A stretch of DNA of 64,000 nt from Lachnospiraceae bacterium (GCA_017439665.1 JAFSIS010000001.1:1-64000); one strand, 5' to 3'; shown: positions 17,578 to 27,092, numbered from the stretch's first letter. Numbers and translations are program-made. The notes: generated from the letters alone by a model not told the origin.

Positions 17578-18487
17578 AGGTAGCCAAGATTCCTTCCTCC
17601 AGTGTAATCTCCGGTTTCCAGCCCTGTGCCCTGATCCGGGAAATATCGGTCAGCTTTCTGGGAGTTCCGTCCGGCTTCGTGGTATCAAAAACCAGCTCTC
17701 CCTCGTAACCTACCGCCTTCTGAACCATTTCTGCCAGCTCTCTGATGCTGACCTCTTCTCCGTAGCCTACATTAAAGAATTCATCCCCCTGATAGTTGTC
17801 CATTAAAAAGAGGCTTGCCCGAACCAGATCATCCACATGCAGAAACTCCCGCAGGGGTGTACCTGTTCCCCAGACGGTCACCGTAGGTGCCTTACTCAGC
17901 TTTGCTTCATGGAATTTACGCATCAATGCCGGTAACACGTGGGAATTTTCCAGAGAAAAATTATCCTCCGGTCCATAGAGATTACAGGGCATGACACTGA
18001 TGTAATCCGTACCATATTGACGATTATAATAGCTGCACATTTTCAGCCCTGCGATCTTAGCCAGGGCATAGGCCTCATTAGTCTCTTCCAGATAATCACT
18101 GAGCAGATACTCTTCCTTTATGGGCTGGGGGGACATTTTCGGATAAATACAGGAGCTTCCCAAAAACAACAGCTTATTTACCTGATTCCGATAGGCACTG
18201 TCGATCACATTACATTGAATCTGCAGATTTTCCCGGATAAAGTCCGCCGGATAGACGTTATTGGCATGAATGCCTCCCACCTTTGCTGCTGCCAGGATCA
18301 CATAATCCGGCTTTTCTTCCTGGAAAAACTCCTCCACATCCTGCTGCCTGGTAAGATCCAGCTCTCCATGGGTCCTGGTAATGATCTGCGTGAAGCCTTC
18401 CTTCTTTAATCCCCGTACAAAAGCAGAGCCCACCAGTCCCCGGTGCCCTGCCACGTATATTTTTTTCTTTCTGTCCAGTTTTTCCAT
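17540..18487 (-). CDS. fcl: GDP-L-fucose synthase, 315 aa
   Basis: Epimerase/reductase converting GDP-4-keto-6-deoxymannose to GDP-L-fucose with NADPH. Extended SDR: nucleotide motif [10 protein letters not shown] (about 14-23), GSSCIYPK, and catalytic YALAK (YxxxK, about 138-142). The family-specific [15 protein letters not shown] and [10 protein letters not shown] are present. Follows gmd in the operon with repeat elements between. Confidence 0.96.
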   Translation of the reverse strand: MEKLDRKKKIYVAGHRGLVGSAFVRGLKKEGFTQIITRTHGELDLTRQQDVEEFFQEEKPDYVILAAAKVGGIHANNVYPADFIRENLQIQCNVIDSAYRNQVNKLLFLGSSCIYPKMSPQPIKEEYLLSDYLEETNEAYALAKIAGLKMCSYYNRQYGTDYISVMPCNLYGPEDNFSLENSHVLPALMRKFHEAKLSKAPTVTVWGTGTPLREFLHVDDLVRASLFLMDNYQGDEFFNVGYGEEVSIRELAEMVQKAVGYEGELVFDTTKPDGTPRKLTDISRIRAQGWKPEITLEEGILATYEWFCSQAEYRN

Positions 18488-18490
18488 TTT

Positions 18491-18630
18491 ACTCTCCCTG
18501 CATATCGCAAGTTTTACTTGCGATACTGCTTAAATAAATAAGTGAAAAATCTCTGATTTTTCACACTACTCTCCCTGCATATTACAAGCTTTGCCTGTGA
18601 TACTGCTTAAATACATGTGAAATATTGGTC
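18491..18630. repeat. Two tandem copies of a two-hairpin intergenic repeat
   Basis: Unit A (18491-18564) contains TATCGCAAG/CTTGCGATA (9-bp stem) followed by GTGAAAAATC/GATTTTTCAC (10-bp stem). Unit B (about 18565-18630) repeats the same order in decayed form. Both begin ACTCTCCCTGCATAT. A third related copy is at about 52990-53065. The set lies between gmd and fcl, inside an operon, and may affect mRNA stability. Confidence 0.75.
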
Positions 18631-18673
18631 TATTCGTTTTCTGCCGAACCTTTCCCGGCAGTCTTCGAAGAGT

Positions 18674-19723
18674 CTAGCAATTTCCTGACACCCGTTTAAT
18701 ATCAGCCTGAACCATCCGCTGTACCAGCTCTTCAAAGGAGGTTTTTCTGGGATTCCAGCCTAAAAGCTCCTTTGCCTTCGTGGGATCACCTAAAAGCAGA
18801 TCCACCTCTGCAGGCCGGAAAAACTCTTCGGAAACCTCCACCAGTACCCGTCCGGTGGCCTTGTCGATTCCTTTTTCTTCCAGCCCTTCTCCTTCCCAAA
18901 CCAGTTCTATCCCTGCTGCAAAAAAGGCTGCCTGGGTAAATTCCCTTACAGTCCGGGTTTCTCCTGTAGCAATCACAAAATCCTCGGGAGTGGGATGCTG
19001 CAGGATCAGCCACATACATTCTACATAATCTTTGGCATAACCCCAGTCCCGCTTGGCATCCAGATTGCCCAGGAACAGCTTCTCCTGCCTGCCCTCCAGA
19101 ATATTGGCTACGGCCAGAGTGATCTTGCGGGTAACAAAGGTCTCCCCTCTGCGTTCCGACTCATGGTTGAATAAAATTCCGTTTACTGCATACATCCCGT
19201 AGGCCTCCCGATAATGGCGGGTCATCCAGTAGCCGTAAAGCTTGGCTACTGCATAGGGGGAACGGGGATGGAAGGGAGTAGTCTCCTTCTGGGGAATTTC
19301 TTCTACCTTTCCATAAAGCTCTGAAGTGGAAGCCTGATAAATTCTGACCGTCTCCGTCAATCCTGCAACTCTCACCGCCTCCAAAATACGCAATACGCCC
19401 AGAGCATCCGCATTGCCGGTATATTCCGGCTCTTCAAAGGATACGGCCACATGAGACTGGGCCGCCAGATTATAGATTTCATCGGGCTTGATTTCCAGTA
19501 AAAGCCTCACCAGGTTCAGAGAATCCGTCATGTCTCCATAAACCAGCTTAAACTGTTCTCTTTTGGGAAAGTTCTCCTTTAAAAGATGTTCGATCCGCTC
19601 ACAGGTATTGGTAGATCCTCTCCGCAAAAGCCCATATACCTGATAATCCTTTTCCAATAAAAATTCTGCCAGATAAGAACCATCCTGGCCGGTAATTCCT
19701 GTAATCAATGCTGTTTTCCTCAT
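18674..19723 (-). CDS. gmd: GDP-mannose 4,6-dehydratase, 349 aa
   Basis: First committed step to GDP-fucose. NADP-binding [16 protein letters not shown] (about 8-23), [10 protein letters not shown], catalytic Thr/Glu region [15 protein letters not shown], and YAVAK (YxxxK). Full length for the family. Between manC upstream and fcl downstream in the operon. Confidence 0.97.
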   Translation of the reverse strand: MRKTALITGITGQDGSYLAEFLLEKDYQVYGLLRRGSTNTCERIEHLLKENFPKREQFKLVYGDMTDSLNLVRLLLEIKPDEIYNLAAQSHVAVSFEEPEYTGNADALGVLRILEAVRVAGLTETVRIYQASTSELYGKVEEIPQKETTPFHPRSPYAVAKLYGYWMTRHYREAYGMYAVNGILFNHESERRGETFVTRKITLAVANILEGRQEKLFLGNLDAKRDWGYAKDYVECMWLILQHPTPEDFVIATGETRTVREFTQAAFFAAGIELVWEGEGLEEKGIDKATGRVLVEVSEEFFRPAEVDLLLGDPTKAKELLGWNPRKTSFEELVQRMVQADIKRVSGNC

Positions 19724-19764
19724 TTTCTCCTCCTGCTGCCTTCGGCAGCCCTTTTTCTTTATTT

Positions 19765-19917
19765 GTAACTATTCAGAGCCATGCGAATTGATGAAAACAG
19801 ACCGGGTAAGCTTGCTTACAGAGGGCTGTTTTTATCAATTCATATGGTGAAGTAACCACATGAGCAAAAGGAAAGCTTCGAAGAAGCGATTTTGCGAATG
19901 TGGCTCTGAATAGTTAC
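19765..19917. mobile_element. 153-bp three-way-junction repeat element (MITE-like)
   Basis: Perfect 17-bp terminal inverted repeats GTAACTATTCAGAGCCA (19765-19781) and its complement (19901-19917). Inside are a 16-bp hairpin (19785-19800 with 19826-19841, one G-T pair) topped by GTAAG/CTTAC, and a second imperfect hairpin (CCACAT near 19855 with ATGTGG at 19898). It has no coding capacity and sits between manC and gmd. It could be a miniature inverted-repeat transposable element or a structured RNA processed from the operon mRNA. Confidence 0.65.
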
Positions 19918-19924
19918 CTTTATT

Positions 19925-21337
19925 TTATAAAATCTGACTGAGCCCGATCTCATCCCATTTGAAGGTGAATCGGTGAATATCCTCATTTCCCTGACTTTCT
20001 CCAATATGAGTCTCAATATATTCAAAATCCTTCAGGGCCTTTACTGCATGGCGCTGTCCTTTCCGGATGCAGATCACCTTTCCCGGTATCAGACGGATCT
20101 TATTTCCTTCCAGAATTAAATCTGCTTCTCCTTTAAGCACCGTCCAAAGCTCATTCCGTTTTTCGTGGTGATGATAGCTGGAATTCATTCCTTCGTAAAT
20201 CTTTATTTTTCTGGTGAGAACCTTATTTTCTCCTTCCCCGTTCTCATCCAGAGTCTGCAGAGTTCCCCAACGTCTTTCCTCGAAACGGGGATTGGCATGA
20301 AAATCCTGTACCAGCTGCTTCAATCCTTCTGTATGGTTTTTATCAGCAACCAGAATTCCATCCTGGGAAGCCACCACTACAATATTCTTTAATCCTGCAG
20401 CCACCACCGGATAATCCAGCTCATTGATCACCTGGGTATTCCGGCAATGTTCATCTAAAAGGACTCTTCCCTGTGTATTGGTACTCATCTGCTCTGCCAT
20501 GGCACTCCAGGTTCCCAAATCCTTCCAGAATCCATGATATTCCAGAGCCGCCAACCGGTGGGCCTTTTCCAGTACCTGATAATCAAAGCTGATAGAGGGT
20601 AAACTGTTATAGCCTTTTCGGATTGCCTCGTAGGTTTCCTCCAATCCAAATTCTCCTGCCTGAGAGAGAATTGAACCTATTTTTACACAAAATACTCCGC
20701 AGTTCCATAATGCCCCCTGCCCGATCAGTTCCTGTGCCTCTTTTTCCTCCGGCTTTTCCACAAAACGGGAGATCAGACGAAAAGCCTTTAATTGCTGCCT
20801 CTCTTCTGCCCTGTCAGACTCAGAGAAAAATTTTTCCTCTTCTTGCGGATCAGGAATCATATAACCATATTTAGATGCCGGATAGGAGGGTCGGGCTCCG
20901 ATCAGTCCTACTTCGGCTCCCGAAAGGCGTACTACTTCTTCCAGCCTGGGCAGAAGCTTAAAAAAACTGTCCTGAGTGTAGGAATCCACCGGAAGAATGG
21001 TCACATAATCCTCTTTTGCAGCTCCCAAGACATCTTTAAGATAGGCACAAGAGAGCAGAATTGCGGGAAAGGTATCCCTTGCGGCAGGTTCGAGCGCAAT
21101 TCTGGCTTCTCTCAGCTGACTTTTGATCAGCTCCTCCTGATTATCGCCTGCTGTAATAATGGTACCCGAAGACAGCCCGGCTTCTTTCATCTGCTGCCAG
21201 ACTCTCTGTACCATGGAACAGCGCTCCATGGAATTACTCTCATGATTCACCAGCTTAAGATACTGCTTGGGCCTGGCTTCATTGGAAAGCGGCCAGAGCC
21301 TTTTCCCGCTTCCCCCTGATAAAAGAACATAATACAT
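19925..21337 (-). CDS. manC: Mannose-1-phosphate guanylyltransferase, 470 aa
   Basis: Makes GDP-mannose from mannose-1-P and GTP. Nucleotidyltransferase signature LSGGSGKRLWPLSNEARPKQ (about 5-24) and substrate motif FVEKPEEKEA; the C-terminal cupin domain (HHHEKRNELWTVLKGEADL, about 380-400) is the PMI-like domain found in long ManC forms, though isomerase activity need not be retained since manA is also in the operon. I chose the ATG at 21337 preceded by AAAGGA. First gene of manC-gmd-fcl-manA. No phosphomannomutase in the window. Confidence 0.94.
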   Translation of the reverse strand: MYYVLLSGGSGKRLWPLSNEARPKQYLKLVNHESNSMERCSMVQRVWQQMKEAGLSSGTIITAGDNQEELIKSQLREARIALEPAARDTFPAILLSCAYLKDVLGAAKEDYVTILPVDSYTQDSFFKLLPRLEEVVRLSGAEVGLIGARPSYPASKYGYMIPDPQEEEKFFSESDRAEERQQLKAFRLISRFVEKPEEKEAQELIGQGALWNCGVFCVKIGSILSQAGEFGLEETYEAIRKGYNSLPSISFDYQVLEKAHRLAALEYHGFWKDLGTWSAMAEQMSTNTQGRVLLDEHCRNTQVINELDYPVVAAGLKNIVVVASQDGILVADKNHTEGLKQLVQDFHANPRFEERRWGTLQTLDENGEGENKVLTRKIKIYEGMNSSYHHHEKRNELWTVLKGEADLILEGNKIRLIPGKVICIRKGQRHAVKALKDFEYIETHIGESQGNEDIHRFTFKWDEIGLSQIL

Positions 21338-21495
21338 CGTCTTTTCCTTTCTCATTTTTGTATGAATTTATTTGATAAAACTATAAATTGAAGTATAATG
21401 TTGTTTATTGCTTTTGCCAGTATATTGCAATATAATTGAGCTTACAAGCGAATAGATTGCTAAATATAAGTATTATATTGCTCTATGGAGGTTTT

Positions 21496-22365
21496 ATGCG
21501 TTCTTCTTATGACCAGCTGCCTGATATTTATTATGAAAGCTCCCGGCGTATTATTCAGACTCCCGGTGAGCTTGCCCGCAGGGCCTTCTATTATGTTCAG
21601 GAAACAGGATACCTTAAGCTGAAAAAAAGCCATCGTGCCAGCCGGAAAAATCTCCCCTCCTATCTTCTGGTTCTGGTTCTGTCCGGCAGCGGAATCCTGA
21701 TGTCAGACGGGGAAAAATATCCACTTCAGTCCGGCAACTGCTTTTTTATTGACTGTACCCATCCTTATTACCATGAAAGCAGTGCAGACAATCCCTGGGA
21801 GCTGCTTTGGGTACATTTTTATGGTTCCGCTTCTGCAGAATATTATTCCTGTTTTCGGGAACACAGCCTTCCGGCCTTTACTCCCAATTGCTTTAACGAG
21901 CTGAAGATGAGGCTGGAAGAATTGTTTTTACTGAATGAAGCCTCTGATCTTCGGGCGGAAATCGAGTCCTCCCGTCTGATCGTGGAAATCCTCTCCCTGC
22001 TTCTTTTGGAAATTACCGAAAAAGAAGCAGATGAAGAACCTGGTCAAATAAAGCAAAGGGAAATTCGTGCCTGGTTGGATGAACATTATCTGGAAAAATT
22101 TTCTCTGGAAGAATTGTCAGAGCGTTTTTTTATCAGTAAATACCATCTTTCCCGCCAGTTCAAGCGCTACTGCGGCAGCAGCCCTAACCGTTATGTGATC
22201 GGTAAGAGGATCACCCATGCCAAGAAGCTGCTTCGATTTTCCGATTACAGCCTGGAAGAAGTGGCCAGAGAGAGTGGTTTTTATGATGCCAGCTATTTTA
22301 ATAAGCAATTCAGAAAGGCTGAAGGAATCAGCCCTGCTGACTATCGCCGAAAATGGATGAACTGA
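21496..22365 (+). CDS. AraC-family regulator, 289 aa
   Basis: N-terminal cupin-like sensor (SGSGILMSDGEKYPLQSGNCFFIDC at about 60-85 in two beta strands) and C-terminal double HTH (about 190-288; FSLEELSERFFISKYHLSRQFK). ATG at 21496 follows TATGGAGG. Divergent from manC, so it may regulate the GDP-fucose operon, or act on the following MATE gene; sequence does not decide. Confidence 0.92.
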   Translation: MRSSYDQLPDIYYESSRRIIQTPGELARRAFYYVQETGYLKLKKSHRASRKNLPSYLLVLVLSGSGILMSDGEKYPLQSGNCFFIDCTHPYYHESSADNPWELLWVHFYGSASAEYYSCFREHSLPAFTPNCFNELKMRLEELFLLNEASDLRAEIESSRLIVEILSLLLLEITEKEADEEPGQIKQREIRAWLDEHYLEKFSLEELSERFFISKYHLSRQFKRYCGSSPNRYVIGKRITHAKKLLRFSDYSLEEVARESGFYDASYFNKQFRKAEGISPADYRRKWMN

Positions 22366-22501
22366 CCTGACATAAAACTTGCTCTGATTTTTTTCTCATG
22401 TTATACTAATCAATACCTACACAAAAAGATGTCTACTGCTGTACAGGCATCTTTTTTCTTGCTGTTATTTATCGGAATAAAGAAAGGAACAAAAGAAAAC
22501 T

Positions 22502-23899
22502 ATGTCAGAAATACAGAATTCCGCTCACAAGGAACCGGAAGAAAACATCATGGGTACCATGCCCGTGAACAAGCTTCTTTTATCTCTATCCCTGCCCATG
22601 ATGGCTTCCATGCTTGTGCAGGCTCTTTATAATGTAGTAGACAGTATTTTCGTATCCAGAGTCAGCGAGGACGCCTTAACCGCAGTCTCTCTTGCCTTTC
22701 CTATCCAGACCCTGATGATCGCCCTGGGTGTAGGCACCGGTGTAGGAGTCAATGCACTGCTTTCCCGCTCCCTTGGTGAAAAAAACCAGAAGAGAGCCAA
22801 TCACACCGCTATGCATGCGGTTTTCTTAGGAATAATCAACTATCTGGTCTTTCTTATTGTAGGCCTGACGGTGGTAAAACCTTTCTTCCTCAGTCAGACA
22901 ACGGATGAAATTATCGTAAAGTACGGGATTGACTATTTAAGTATCATCTGCTGTCTTTCTATGGGAATGTATGCTCAGTTTACCTTCGAGCGCCTTCTCC
23001 AGTCCACGGGAAAAACCTTTTATGCCATGATCGGCCAGCTGATCGGTGCCCTGACCAATATCGTTTTAGATCCGATTCTGATCTTTGGTCTTTTCGGATT
23101 TCCCAGGATGGAAGTGGCCGGTGCTGCCCTTGCTACAGTTATCGGTCAGATTGCTGCCGGAATCGCTGCCTTTATTTTCAATAAGAAATTTAACCATGAG
23201 GTTCAGCTTTCCTTTAAAGGATTTAAACCCTCTGCCTCCATTATCCGGCAGATTTATGTAGTGGGTATTCCTTCCATTATTATGCAGTCCATTGGTTCTG
23301 TGATGGTCTATGGAATGAACCTGATCCTGATGGCCTTCACCTCTACTGCTGCTGCAGTTTTCGGTGTATATTTCAAGCTGCAGAGCTTCATCTTTATGCC
23401 GATCTTCGGCCTGAATAACGGAATGGTCCCTATTATCGCCTATAACTTCGGGGCCAGAAGCAAAGAACGGATCCTGAAGACCAGATCCTTAAGTATACGC
23501 TACGCCATCCTCATTATGGCTGCAGGTGTCCTGATCTTCCAACTGATCCCGGATAAGCTTTTCCTGCTCTTCGATGCTTCCGAAAGTATGTTGGAAATGG
23601 GTACTCCTGCTCTCAGAATCATCAGCCTTGCCTTTATTCCGGCAGCCTATGGTATCATTTCCAGCTCCGTTTTCCAGGCTCTCGGAAACGGGCTTTATAG
23701 TATGGTTATCTCCATCTGCCGACAGCTTGTGGTACTCCTGCCCTCCGCCTGGCTTCTTTCTTTTTGGGGGAATGTAAACTATGTCTGGCTGGCTTTTCCC
23801 TTTGCAGAAATAGCCTCTGTTACCTTAACCAATATTTTTATGAGAAGAATAAAGAAAAAGGTTCTGGATCCTCTGGACAGGGTTCTTGACACTGTCTGA
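22502..23899 (+). CDS. MATE family efflux transporter, 465 aa
   Basis: Twelve-helix drug/Na+ antiporter; LPMMASMLVQALYNVVDSIFVSRV and the matching second half repeat are typical. Different subgroup from the MATE at 3225. AAAGGA precedes the ATG. Followed by a tiny membrane peptide gene. Confidence 0.92.
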   Translation: MSEIQNSAHKEPEENIMGTMPVNKLLLSLSLPMMASMLVQALYNVVDSIFVSRVSEDALTAVSLAFPIQTLMIALGVGTGVGVNALLSRSLGEKNQKRANHTAMHAVFLGIINYLVFLIVGLTVVKPFFLSQTTDEIIVKYGIDYLSIICCLSMGMYAQFTFERLLQSTGKTFYAMIGQLIGALTNIVLDPILIFGLFGFPRMEVAGAALATVIGQIAAGIAAFIFNKKFNHEVQLSFKGFKPSASIIRQIYVVGIPSIIMQSIGSVMVYGMNLILMAFTSTAAAVFGVYFKLQSFIFMPIFGLNNGMVPIIAYNFGARSKERILKTRSLSIRYAILIMAAGVLIFQLIPDKLFLLFDASESMLEMGTPALRIISLAFIPAAYGIISSSVFQALGNGLYSMVISICRQLVVLLPSAWLLSFWGNVNYVWLAFPFAEIASVTLTNIFMRRIKKKVLDPLDRVLDTV

Positions 23900-23952
23900 A
23901 AAATGACCTAAACTGAATTTATACCAATTCCAAAAGAAAGAAGGGCTCTTAT

Positions 23953-24075
23953 ATGGATGGAATGTTTTTACTTTTAGGCGGCGGATTACTGATCATTATC
24001 TTTGCGGTTGTCGTTGCGGTTGTCTCTTCCGTTACCTCAGCAGTAGCCGCCGTAGAGTCCGACGACGAGGACTGA
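23953..24075 (+). CDS. 40-aa single-helix membrane peptide with acidic tail
   Basis: A 41-codon frame starting MDGMFLLLGGGLLIII, one strongly hydrophobic helix of about 28 residues, ending in VESDDED. AAGAAGGG lies about 9 nt before the ATG and a strong terminator follows, so it looks like a genuine small gene. Too short for confident family assignment; could be an accessory to the upstream MATE pump. Confidence 0.55.
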   Translation: MDGMFLLLGGGLLIIIFAVVVAVVSSVTSAVAAVESDDED

Positions 24076-24085
24076 TTATTAAGGT

Positions 24086-24141
24086 AAAAGAGCTGTAATA
24101 TGTTCTCAATAGCTTATGAGAATATATTGCAGCTCTTTTAT
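24086..24141. terminator. Long hairpin terminator
   Basis: Long imperfect stem with AAAAGAGCTG (from 24086) pairing CAGCTCTTTT (to about 24139), inner arm TTCTCA/TGAGAA. It can serve the small peptide gene on the plus strand and back up the SRP RNA on the minus strand. Confidence 0.8.
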
Positions 24142-24160
24142 ATGCCATAAAAAATCCTGT

Positions 24161-24362
24161 AAAAAATCCTGTATAGAAGGGAACTTATACACGTTACCCC
24201 GACAGTTAACTCCGCCAGGCACCCTTGCGGCACATAGGAGGTTCTTCTTATGGCTGCTGCATTCCTGCCCTGACCAGATTCGTAGATTCCTATTGCGCAA
24301 GACCCAAACTTCATCGCCACTTATCGGGGGCGGCTATATAAGCTCCATCCTACACAGGATTA
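24161..24362 (-). ncRNA. ffs: Signal recognition particle RNA (large Firmicute type)
   Basis: The universally conserved domain IV is present at 24252-24274: read on the minus strand CAGG, GCA stem, GGAA tetraloop, UGC, AGCAG, which binds Ffh. The 5' end (AAUCCUGUGUAG) pairs with the 3' end (CUAUACAGGAUU), closing a rod of about 200 nt, and a T-run follows (24166-24161). Location next to tadA is the same as in Bacillus. Exact ends are estimated. Confidence 0.93.
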
Positions 24363-24383
24363 TTTAGCATAAAATACTTTGTC

Positions 24384-24412
24384 AGTATACTGAAAAAACC
24401 TCTCTTTGTCAA
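24384..24412 (-). promoter_or_regulatory. SRP RNA promoter
   Basis: TTGACA (24412-24407), 17-bp spacer, TATACT (24389-24384). The -35 box overlaps the tadA stop codon. Confidence 0.85.
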
Positions 24413-24897
24413 CCTTCCTGTTTTTTAGCCTTTTCCAATCTGTTTCTTATCCGCAGGGCTTTGAAAAAATCCTGCAGAATGGCACTGCACTCCTCTTCCA
24501 GAACTCCCCTTTCTACCTCTGCCTGATGATTAAACTCTTCCATCTCGAGAATATTCAATATACTTCCTCCACAACCGGCTTTCGGATTCATAGCTCCCAT
24601 GACTACCTTGGTAATCCTGGACTGTATGATAGCACCTGCACACATCTGACATGGCTCCAGCGTAACATAGAGAGTACAGTTCTCCAGACGCCAGTCCCCC
24701 ATTTTTTTACTGGCTTTGTTGATCGCCGTTATTTCTGCATGGGAAAGGGTGTTTTTATCCGTATTTCTCCGATTATATCCTCTGCCGATGATCTTATCCT
24801 CATAGACGATCACACAGCCAATAGGAACTTCTCCCAATTCATATGCTTTCCGGGCCTGTTTCAAGGCCTCCTTCATGTATTTTTTTTGTTTATCCAT
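24409..24897 (-). CDS. tadA: tRNA(Arg) adenosine-34 deaminase, 162 aa
   Basis: Converts A34 to inosine in tRNA-Arg(ACG). Zinc site HAE (His53-Glu55) and PCQMC (Cys83, Cys86), with the RNA-binding MGAMNPKAGCGGS segment. The ATG at 24897 follows AGGA; a longer frame adds 12 residues before the conserved start and is unlikely. Confidence 0.95.
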   Translation of the reverse strand: MDKQKKYMKEALKQARKAYELGEVPIGCVIVYEDKIIGRGYNRRNTDKNTLSHAEITAINKASKKMGDWRLENCTLYVTLEPCQMCAGAIIQSRITKVVMGAMNPKAGCGGSILNILEMEEFNHQAEVERGVLEEECSAILQDFFKALRIRNRLEKAKKQEG

Positions 24898-25020
24898 CTT
24901 TACTTTCCTGTATGCAGCCTTTTGCCTGGCCACACCTAAAACTACTCTTTGCTTCTTCCTGCCTTTTCTATTATACTAAAATCATCTTTGATGTCAAAGA
25001 AGATTCAGGAGGCTTTCCCT

Positions 25021-25710
25021 ATGCTGATCTGCGGTTATCAGAAAACGACTCTTTTAGACTATCCGGGCCATCTGGCCTCTACCGTTTTTACCGGCAGCTG
25101 TAATTTTGCCTGCCCCTTCTGCCACAACAGAAGTCTGGTTTTACATCCTGACGGCTATATCCCGGAGGAAGAATTTTTCTCTTTTTTAGTCAAAAGAAAA
25201 AATATACTTACCGGCGTCTGTATCAGTGGCGGTGAACCTACCCTTCAGCCCGATCTGATCAGCTTCATCCGTAAAATACGGGAATTTGACCTGTTGATCA
25301 AGCTGGATACCAACGGCTATCGCCCTGATGTGATTGAAGAGCTTTTACAGTTAAACCTTCTGGATTATATTGCCATGGACATAAAATCCGGCTGCTCCCA
25401 CTATTCTCTTCTTGCCGGAATCGATGATCTTGATCTGGAAAAGATCAAAAAATCCATCTCTCTTATCGAGCATTCCGGTATAGCCTATGAGTTTCGCACT
25501 ACTGTTGTAAAGGACTATCATACTGCCTGGGATTTTGAAGAAATTTCTCAATTTCTCTCTCCCCAATCCCCTTATTTCCTCCAGAGCTTTAAGGACAGTG
25601 GGAATATTCTTACTCCCGGCCTGTCTGCCTGTTCATCGGAGGAACTGAATGCCTTTCTTTCTCTGGTAAAAAGAAGGCTTCCCAAAGCATCTCTTCGGGG
25701 TGGAAACTGA
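25021..25710 (+). CDS. NrdG-like radical SAM activating enzyme, 229 aa
   Basis: Radical SAM protein of the anaerobic ribonucleotide reductase activase type. The cluster motif is CNFACPFC (Cys27, Cys31, Cys34), with the leader GYQKTTLLDYPGHLASTVF characteristic of the group; GGEPTLQ follows at about 79. ATG at 25021 has AGGAGG upstream. No nrdD is adjacent, so the glycyl-radical partner is not certain. Confidence 0.88.
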   Translation: MLICGYQKTTLLDYPGHLASTVFTGSCNFACPFCHNRSLVLHPDGYIPEEEFFSFLVKRKNILTGVCISGGEPTLQPDLISFIRKIREFDLLIKLDTNGYRPDVIEELLQLNLLDYIAMDIKSGCSHYSLLAGIDDLDLEKIKKSISLIEHSGIAYEFRTTVVKDYHTAWDFEEISQFLSPQSPYFLQSFKDSGNILTPGLSACSSEELNAFLSLVKRRLPKASLRGGN

Positions 25711-25802
25711 TTTTTCCATGCTGCCTTTACAGGGCAGGGACTGATCTTTTTGGGACTGCTTTTATGGGATGAGGGTTCGGGCTGCTTTTGTGAGTTGGCG
25801 AC

Positions 25803-26936
25803 TTAAATTTTAACCTCGATCATATAATAGCCCTGGCTTCCGTTTCTTACCGGATATTCCGTGCCTTCAAAGCCTGCAAACCCGAAGAGGCCGGCGGCCT
25901 GTTTTTCTTTTTCATAAAATAATCCGGGCACACCGATATAGTAGGGCTGCTCCTCTCCCTCCTCCAGCTTTCCTAAGATCATATGGCGGTAATTGTAGTA
26001 GCCATGGAGAAGAAAGCTGTTATGAACCAGCTTCTGGTAGTTTTCCTGTAAAAGAACGAAGTCCTCCGGTCTGATGGACAAAAAGGTCCTTCCTCCGGGA
26101 AAGGGATGTACCTGTGGATAAGACCTGCAGAGCTGCTGCCATTTATCCTCTTCCAGGGGCAGATGTACCTTTTCTGTTGTTTCGATTCCTACGGTTCTAT
26201 CTACCATTCTATCTGCGGCTTCTGCTCCTGTATTTTGCTGTATCTGCCTTTCTGTCGTTTCTATTTCTATATTTTGCTGTATCTGTCTTTCCACAGCTTC
26301 TTTTCCTGTATTTTGCTGTACCTGTCTTTCCACAGCTTCTTTTCCTGTATTTTGTTGTACCTGCCTTTCCACAGCTTCTCTTCCTGTATTTTGCTGTATC
26401 TGTCCCTCCGTCGTTTCTACTTCTGTATTTCTTATCCTTTTTTCTCTTTCTGCTTTATCACTTACCTGTTTTCTACTTTTATTTTCTTTTTCCTTTTTTC
26501 CGGTGTTCTTTCCTTCCGATGGTGACTGTATGGTTGGGACAGCTTCTGCTCTTTTCTTCTCTTGCTCGGGCAGCGGAAGCTCCAGGGGGATTCTGAGTAT
26601 CCTGTCTTTTTCCAGCTCGATCCTGAAGGCTCTTATCCGGTAGAGATCCAGTTCTTTCTCTGACAGGCGTATAAACAGCCCTCCGTCCCTCTCAATGGAG
26701 GTATAGTTCTCCTTCATACTTCCCTCTCCGTTAACCAGCTGAAGAAGGGCAATTTCTGCTCCGCTTTCTTCCTCTTCAATGGGATAATATCCGGTACCTG
26801 CTCTTGTTTCCTTAATCTCTATTTCCAATTGATGTCTGCTTCCTGTCATCTTCCAGCGCAGATACCCTGCATTACTTATCCGCAGGCCCTTTTCATAATA
26901 GTCAACATAGGCGATATAACGAAAAAATGATTCCAT
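25803..26936 (-). CDS. DUF6128-like protein with 13-residue repeats, 377 aa
   Basis: Conserved N-terminal domain (1-125) and C-terminal domain (about 255-377; VHPFPGGRTFLSIRPEDF, YYIGVPGLFYEKEKQAAGLFGF) joined by a low-complexity linker. The linker contains six 13-residue repeats of the EAVERQVQQNTGK type at residues 174-251. I believe this corresponds to a Lachnospiraceae family annotated DUF6128; function is unknown. No signal peptide or membrane segment. The start codon follows an AGGAGG-like site. Confidence 0.75.
   Translation of the reverse strand: MESFFRYIAYVDYYEKGLRISNAGYLRWKMTGSRHQLEIEIKETRAGTGYYPIEEEESGAEIALLQLVNGEGSMKENYTSIERDGGLFIRLSEKELDLYRIRAFRIELEKDRILRIPLELPLPEQEKKRAEAVPTIQSPSEGKNTGKKEKENKSRKQVSDKAEREKRIRNTEVETTEGQIQQNTGREAVERQVQQNTGKEAVERQVQQNTGKEAVERQIQQNIEIETTERQIQQNTGAEAADRMVDRTVGIETTEKVHLPLEEDKWQQLCRSYPQVHPFPGGRTFLSIRPEDFVLLQENYQKLVHNSFLLHGYYNYRHMILGKLEEGEEQPYYIGVPGLFYEKEKQAAGLFGFAGFEGTEYPVRNGSQGYYMIEVKI
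26184..26417 (-). repeat. Six 39-bp tandem repeats in the DUF6128-like gene
   Basis: Six 13-codon units; the second and third are nearly identical at the DNA level, the outer ones more diverged. Suggests recent expansion in the middle and a length-variable linker. Confidence 0.85.
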
Positions 26937-27092
26937 GGATTATCCTCCTATGAAATCATTTTATTCATCCTATGCCATATTTATGACTGTAATTTATTGT
27001 ATCTATTCAGGACAGCCCAAATTTTACAAAATAGGCCGTGAAAGTTTACTTTCTAAGGACTATTTTTAAATAATAGACAGTTACTTTTATTC

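Noticed and set aside
26106..26596. Two plus-strand frames rich in Phe, Leu and Cys opposite the DUF6128-like gene
   Set aside because: They are complements of the repeated Gln/Glu codons, low in complexity and without ribosome sites.
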